Assembly (NCBI GenBank): GCA_028023455.1
Contig: JAQFVV010012544.1
Span: 372,001 to 436,000 of the forward strand
Reading direction: 5' to 3'
Source: Epiperipatus broadwayi
Taxonomy: Eukaryota > Onychophora > Udeonychophora > Euonychophora > Peripatidae
DNA length: 64,000 nt
A program made the position numbers and the translations under genes. Shown here in pieces: positions 58,140 to 64,000 of this stretch (the stretch's first letter is position 1; each line of letters starts with the position of its first letter). The notes beneath the pieces were generated by a model, which saw nothing but the letters and a program-made list of their open reading frames with translations, did not search any database and had not been told where the DNA came from.

Positions 58140-59110
58140 TAAAAATTGATCAATTCTTCTTTATTCAAAGTTTATTTATTACTATATGTGAAAACTTCAC
58201 TGCTCAATATCCTGGTGTTCCCAAAAATCTTTTATTTCATGCCAATCATTAATTTTTTCCAAACAGTCATCAGAAAGATAAATTCACTATGTGTAAGACT
58301 TATGTGGAAGGGCAAGACCATGGCCATTAGCCTGAGGGGCCTCCATATGTACACAAAACTCAATCGGCTATCATTGCACTCTGTTCTAACCTTTTGTTTC
58401 CAACATGCACATAACACCATCCTTAACCTATCTCACCATTTTCCAGAAACATCATGCTTTACATAAGTCTGTCCTACTGGGACACCTCCTCCTCCTGTGA
58501 GGAGTTGGTTGTCATCCTTATTGCTAAATATTGCAAAATTTATCCCTCTACCTAATCAGGCTAACTCACAGAAAATTAAGTACTGGGATCCATACCATCT
58601 AATTAATGACTCCCCCAGTCCCATCACTGCTAACCCTTCTCAATCATTCAATTATTAAAAAGGTTAAATGGTGGCATCTGTAGCCTAAATTTTTAGATTT
58701 TGTTAATTGAAATAAACCTGAATGCTCTGTCCACATGTCATTTTCTGGTCATTCATAGAGGGGTCTCATGCTTGGACACAGTCTTCCCTTTATGTAAATG
58801 GAATGATGGCATGATGATACATATTCTGAGCCATTGTACATTGCTCCAATGGGGCAGAGACTTTATCACATCTATATACAAAACTAGAGTGCCTTTAATC
58901 ACCGGACTGATTTCTAGCATATCCAACAGGATCTTTCCATTCATAAGAATCATATCCTTTCTGCTGTTTGCCTATTGGTCAATTAGGTACACTTTCATTT
59001 ATGGCCCTACCTTGGTTGACTAAAAGAAATTACTTCTGGCAAAACTTCAGGACATCAGAAACAGAGATGGAAAACTAGCTCCAGCATACATCTACAATGC
59101 AACATGGAGC
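58140..59110 (+). pseudogene. Decayed non-LTR retrotransposon C-terminus (L1/Tx1-like)
   Basis: This less AT-rich block holds two frames that read like the end of a LINE protein. At 58,255-58,466: INSLCVRLMWKGKTMAISLR, then LHSVLTFCFQHA, resembling the 'fxWxgkxxrIs...GGLxLPxv' block downstream of reverse transcriptase. At 58,700-59,023: FPLCKWNDGMMIHILSHC, a C-x8-H-x4-C zinc-knuckle-like motif whose first cysteine seems replaced, followed by LISSISNRIFPF. Stops and frame changes separate the parts, and the reverse transcriptase core is absent upstream. Assignment to a clade is tentative. Confidence 0.45.
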
Positions 59111-59944
59111 CTTGTAGCAATGGACAATTTGTGATTGAACAGTTGATTTTTTTACCCCAGACCATAGGTATTGTGTTATGTAACCTTTTTTTGTAGTTTC
59201 AGTTAATAACATAACTTTGTTACTGCTATAATGTAATTCTTTGAGCTCACAATAAAATTTCTTGATAAAAAAAGAATTATTAGATTTATGCAATACTATT
59301 AATAATTTAAATTTATTAACAATAAAGTAAGAATCCAATTAGCAAGTTTATTAATAAGATAAAAGATAATATGCTCCAGTTACCTATTTACTGGTTGTGG
59401 AGGATTTAGCTTTTCCATTTTTTTTATGCAGTCTAAGAATAGCTAGATGTTTTTAACTGATCATTAATTAAATGGATAATTCAATAGCTCTTGACCAGCA
59501 TTATTTAAGAAGACATGCACATTGCAATTATAAACTTTACAATATTTTGAACTCATTACAAAGTGAATTATAGAACAATCCTATAATTCTGACTTAATAA
59601 TATAATTGAAAATTGACAAATACAAAAATTTAATTTTATTAACTTTTCCGAAGATTAATTAAGATGGCTTCTGATGTTATAAAATAGATTTAAAAATAAA
59701 ATAAATAAATAAACTTTCTATTTACAATTTGACTTATTTCTATATAATAAAAACCAGAAGATAAAACCCTCAAACAAATTATTATCATCAAAATAGAAAG
59801 GTTAGATCGTGAGTAAAAACGCTGAAGGCACAATATTCATTAAATATTTATTAAAAGTAAACAATATATATTGTTTAACAATATATATTGTTTATAAATA
59901 TATATTACTGTATACATATGAAACCATTAAAATTATGTAGTATT
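59111..59944. other. AT-rich DNA; tandem small palindromes at 59,859-59,895
   Basis: AACAATATATATTGTT occurs twice in a row, each a perfect palindrome. No gene seen. Confidence 0.55.
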
Positions 59945-60290
<346 letters not shown>

Positions 60291-61984
60291 CAAAGTTTAA
60301 TCCCTATAATTTTTAAGATTCTAACCAAATAATTGGTTAATTCAAAAGAAAATCATATCAGTGCAAGGAAAGAAACAATTTTCTCATCATTATATATTAT
60401 CCCAATTATTTAAATAATTCTGAAGATATAACATTAAACCCCATTTAAGACAGATATGATAATGTTTAACATTTATATTTAAATACCTCATTCGTTCACG
60501 AATTTAAATTTGAATATTAGATATTATCATATGTGTATATTTAATGGGGTTGATATCATATCCCAGTGTCACCTGAATGATAAACCAGTTCAGAAATAAA
60601 TAAATATAATGATACATAATTCTTTATTTCTTTCATTGCCTTGATATGAGTGCCTAGTTTTTATTTTGCATTTGAATCATTTGGCTAAAATTTCCAAAGA
60701 TTAGATAGAATGTTTAATTTCTAGTCTAAATTACAAAGTTTAATTATATATATATTATACTTCGCATAGATTATACTTTAATTTTGAATAAATGAAATGT
60801 CAGTGTAAGCTATGATTAAAAGAAATTGATAAAAAACAATAATAATAAGAATTTAACCTAAAAGAAATAAAAGCAACATATGTCGTTTTTAAGAAATATT
60901 AAAAAATAATGAAGTATAAACAGATGTCAGCTCTTATCATTTAATTGTATTTTTGTATTTTGTTATTTATTTTTTTTTGCTAGATGTTTTTATGAGTTGT
61001 CATGGCAAAGCAGAATTACTATCCTTTGAGAGTTGAGTAATATAGCTAGATTTGTTTCTCATTTCCTTTTCATTCACTAGGAGGGATACAGAATTGCTTT
61101 AGTTAGTTTCTTGTGATTCAATATTTCCCTATTTTAAGAAGCAAAAGACATGACGAATTCATTTTTTAAAAATAGTATAATAGTTTTTATGCTTAAATAG
61201 CACATAAATTTATCTATATATATATACACGGATGTGTATTTGTTTATGTAAAGGTTTGAGTTTATAAGTATGGATATAAAATATATTAAAGTATGTAAAT
61301 TTATTTGACGTAGTATGCGTTCAGGTACTATAACAATCAACTGTAAGCATGTCATATGTAGCCAATTTATTTTTAAATCACTCTCATACAACTATTAAAT
61401 ATATATATACACATGCATACAAATTACATGAAAAATCAATGCAATGTTTTTGTGCAGATTATAAAACTACTTTTAATTATTATTTTTTTTTAGCAATATA
61501 CATATTTTAACAGAAATAATAACGTGGAAAAATGCATGACACAGAAAGAGGAAGAAATAAAGACGTGTTTCACTAAGTGAATGGTTTGTGTTTGCACTAA
61601 ATATCTAATGAACAAATAGAGGTTAGTGTTTCATTTATTTATTTATGTCTACAATCTCACGTAATTAAAATTTTAATACTGTATATTATAAGTTAATATT
61701 GGATGCCTCATTATAAATCAAATTATAATAAGTATACTTGATATTATTTTTTGGGAGGAGGGGAGGAGGACTAATTAGATATTTAATTACACTAACTACT
61801 CCTCCTGAATCTTCATATCATATATCTTGGTTGTAACTTATTAAGAATAACTGACTAAAATATATTCATATTTTTATAAATTCACTTTTATACCAGTTAG
61901 CTATGCACTTTTACATAAGGATTTGTCATAATGATCATCATAAATTTGAACCCACTATTTTAATTTACAATTAATGTTTTGTAA
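60291..61984. other. AT-rich DNA, no gene seen
   Basis: The minus-strand frame at 61,134-61,391 is AT-driven, without domain. Confidence 0.5.
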
Positions 61985-62115
61985 TTAGAAAGGATTTCAA
62001 CTCAGACTTTCAAGCCCCATATAACTATACATTGCATCTAATACAACTGATACACATGACCATGTATATGTGAAAAAGATAAATGATCTCCAATATACAT
62101 ATTTCATACTATGAT
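61985..62115 (-). mobile_element. Family B repeat, truncated 3' part (B6)
   Basis: Minus strand: ATGAAATATGTATATTGG (the GAAA half of the hammerhead), then CATATACATGGTCATGTG, TATCAGTTGTATTAGATG (A-box-like) and GTCTGAGTTGAAATCC (decayed B box). The CTGATGA half is missing. Confidence 0.65.
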
Positions 62116-62329
62116 CATTAAAAATTTTGGAAACTTTTTTTTAAATCAACTGCCATTTTGAAAAAATGGTGGTTATTTAATAAGATTGATAATATCAAAG
62201 GATAGGGACTGCATTAAAGCTGAATAATGAAAAAATAAAATGGTGGCATTAACACTAAAATATAATATATATATATAAACAATTTCAATATCAACAATTT
62301 CAAAAATTTCAGTTCTTGTGATCAAGTTG

Positions 62330-62860
62330 CATTTTTTAGTGTTTATATAAATATCTTGGATCATAAATAAAAGTAAGATTTTCAACCTTTATTGCTAAAA
62401 GAATGTTGCTTTGAAAATAAGTTGAGATTATTGATTGTGATTGATGCTGAAATTACGTAAGTCTTGATTAATTTTAATGATTATTTTTAAGCCTTCTAGC
62501 CTTCAGTATATTACATTTGTTATTTAAGTAACACATAGTTGGAGTGCAGTAATGTTATAATTAACTATTTATTAGTATGCATACAGAACAGGTTAAATTT
62601 AGCTGTTTAAGAAGGTTTGTTTAAACTTCTTTGTATCAATAATTTTAGTCTCTGCTGTTATGTTGCAATCTTTGGTATCTGTATAAATATATTGGACCAT
62701 AAATAAGGGTGAGGAGTTCCATCTTTATTATTAAAAGAATGTTGCCTTGACACCAGATTGAGATTTTTGATTGATATTGAAATTGCCCAAGTGTTGGCTG
62801 ATATTAATGATTACTCACAAGCCTATTTAGTTTTGAGCATATCCAGGTTAGCCTGCAAAA
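62330..62860 (+). repeat. Diverged direct repeat, period about 336 bp
   Basis: Words such as TAAATAT, TTGGA(T/C)CATAAATAA, AAAAGAATGTTGC (62,397-62,409 and 62,733-62,745), TTGAGATT and AATGATTA appear in the same order twice. The copies are old. No coding function; the 62,758-63,015 frame lies across the second copy and has no domain. Confidence 0.6.
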
Positions 62861-63068
62861 ATGTCCACAGCAATACACTAAAATCCTTTGAATATGAGCT
62901 AGGCAATAAATGCTTAAATATATGTTATCAAATACCCTATGATATACTCATGCATATACACACATACACACACATGACAAGAGCTAATTTATTTAAACTA
63001 ATGATAATATTATGATGAAGTAGTTTGTTAATTATAGAAAAAAAGAAAAAATATTTGTTGAAATCTTA

Positions 63069-63099
<31 letters not shown>

Positions 63100-64000
63100 T
63101 TAACTCAGTAATAAGATTTTACCAATATTTTAATGTCATGACTTATGACTTTAACTTGTTAAATATGGCAATGACCTGATGTCAAATCAATGTGTAAATA
63201 ATCAAATGTTTAAAGAGAAATAGTAAAAGAAATGAATGAATGAAGTTTTACTGTGTAATTTTACTATAAAATCTGATTACATAATCTTAATTATATATAC
63301 AACCAGGTGATGTAAGTAACACTTGATATACATGGCATTTTAGAAGAGGAAACTAAAGAAATGGAAACCAATCATGTTATAAAATGAGACACCATTCTTT
63401 TCCATTCTCTTCTGATATTTCATCAAAGGCTGTGATAACTATGCTCTATTAAAATAACAAAGTCAAACACAAAAAGATGAATGATTCATTCAAAAACCTA
63501 AACTGAATTGTATAGTTTTCAATCTATAAAATTTAAAATAAACTTATAGTTAAACTCTGAAATAGAAAAAAAACATTTATCTCCTGCAATCACAGAAGAA
63601 TAAAATTGATTTTTTTTGGATTGATAATAAAAAAAACTGTCAATATTAAAAAAAAAAAAGAATTATACATTGTTGATGTATAAACATAAGTTACAAAATA
63701 AGAGAGTTCTTTATTTTATTCACCAAATCTCAACAACCAGTTGAAGGAAATTAATTTTTTTATTATATACACCTGGGTCTCTTTTTACGCGAACTTATTT
63801 AACATGATTTTGAAGTTACGCAATTCATGTTTCACCGGAAGTCGAACTCCAATGATGTGATATTACTTTAAATAATAAATTTTGCGTATATTGAAAGTAA
63901 GAGCACATTATTGGAATTCGACTTTCATCTTAGTAATTTCAATATTTTCAGTGCTTTATAATAGTAAGATTTTATGCAATAATGAAATTAAAATCATGAT
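62861..64000. other. AT-rich DNA, no gene seen
   Basis: Contains a (TA)n run at about 63,069-63,094 and A-rich runs near 63,650. The last 250 bases have somewhat more CpG but no recognised feature. Confidence 0.5.

Overview
This is eukaryotic, invertebrate-animal-type repeat DNA: very A+T rich (about three quarters by eye), with no rRNA, no intact host gene, no operons and no long open reading frame that is not a transposon remnant or a microsatellite shadow. The mixture of a Penelope-like element with a GIY-YIG nuclease, RTE-type LINE pieces, a Tigger/pogo transposase remnant, tRNA-derived SINEs and a gypsy-type LTR element points to a metazoan. I cannot name the phylum from the sequence.

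Layout: 1-8.5 kb is AT-rich DNA with small inverted repeats and a CpG-richer patch near 2.1-2.5 kb. 8.85-10.03 kb holds two head-to-head 5'-truncated Penelope-like copies. 10.5-11.0 kb holds a decayed Tigger-like transposase tail. 13.2-14.8 kb holds small repeats of families called A and B here. 15.4-16.2 kb is a 0.4 kb tetranucleotide repeat between inverted arms. 16,888-21,623 is a non-autonomous LTR retrotransposon with 2.08 kb LTRs and a 0.57 kb interior, inserted in a (TA)n tract. 21.8-26.4 kb holds more A and B copies. 29.8-44 kb is a nest of palindromic repeats (families A-D), two of them split by or next to other insertions, including a 5.2 kb insertion (32,085-37,312). 45-64 kb holds RTE and other LINE fragments, SINE copies and three long microsatellites.

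The main result is that four unrelated small repeat families (A, B, C, D) each carry a recognisable type I hammerhead ribozyme with a very short helix III. Their copies are often palindromic (two inverted half-units, one side with an extra 40-60 nt tail) and are bounded by 13-bp target-site duplications. B and D also carry tRNA-like Pol III box motifs. They resemble retrozymes and the schistosome hammerhead SINEs, and the Penelope-like element in the same window belongs to the class known to carry hammerheads. Palindromic retrozyme-like copies with constant 13-bp duplications in several unrelated families are the best candidate here for something undescribed.

Because nothing could be aligned or searched by machine, boundaries are by eye, family names A-D are local labels, and divergence statements are approximate.
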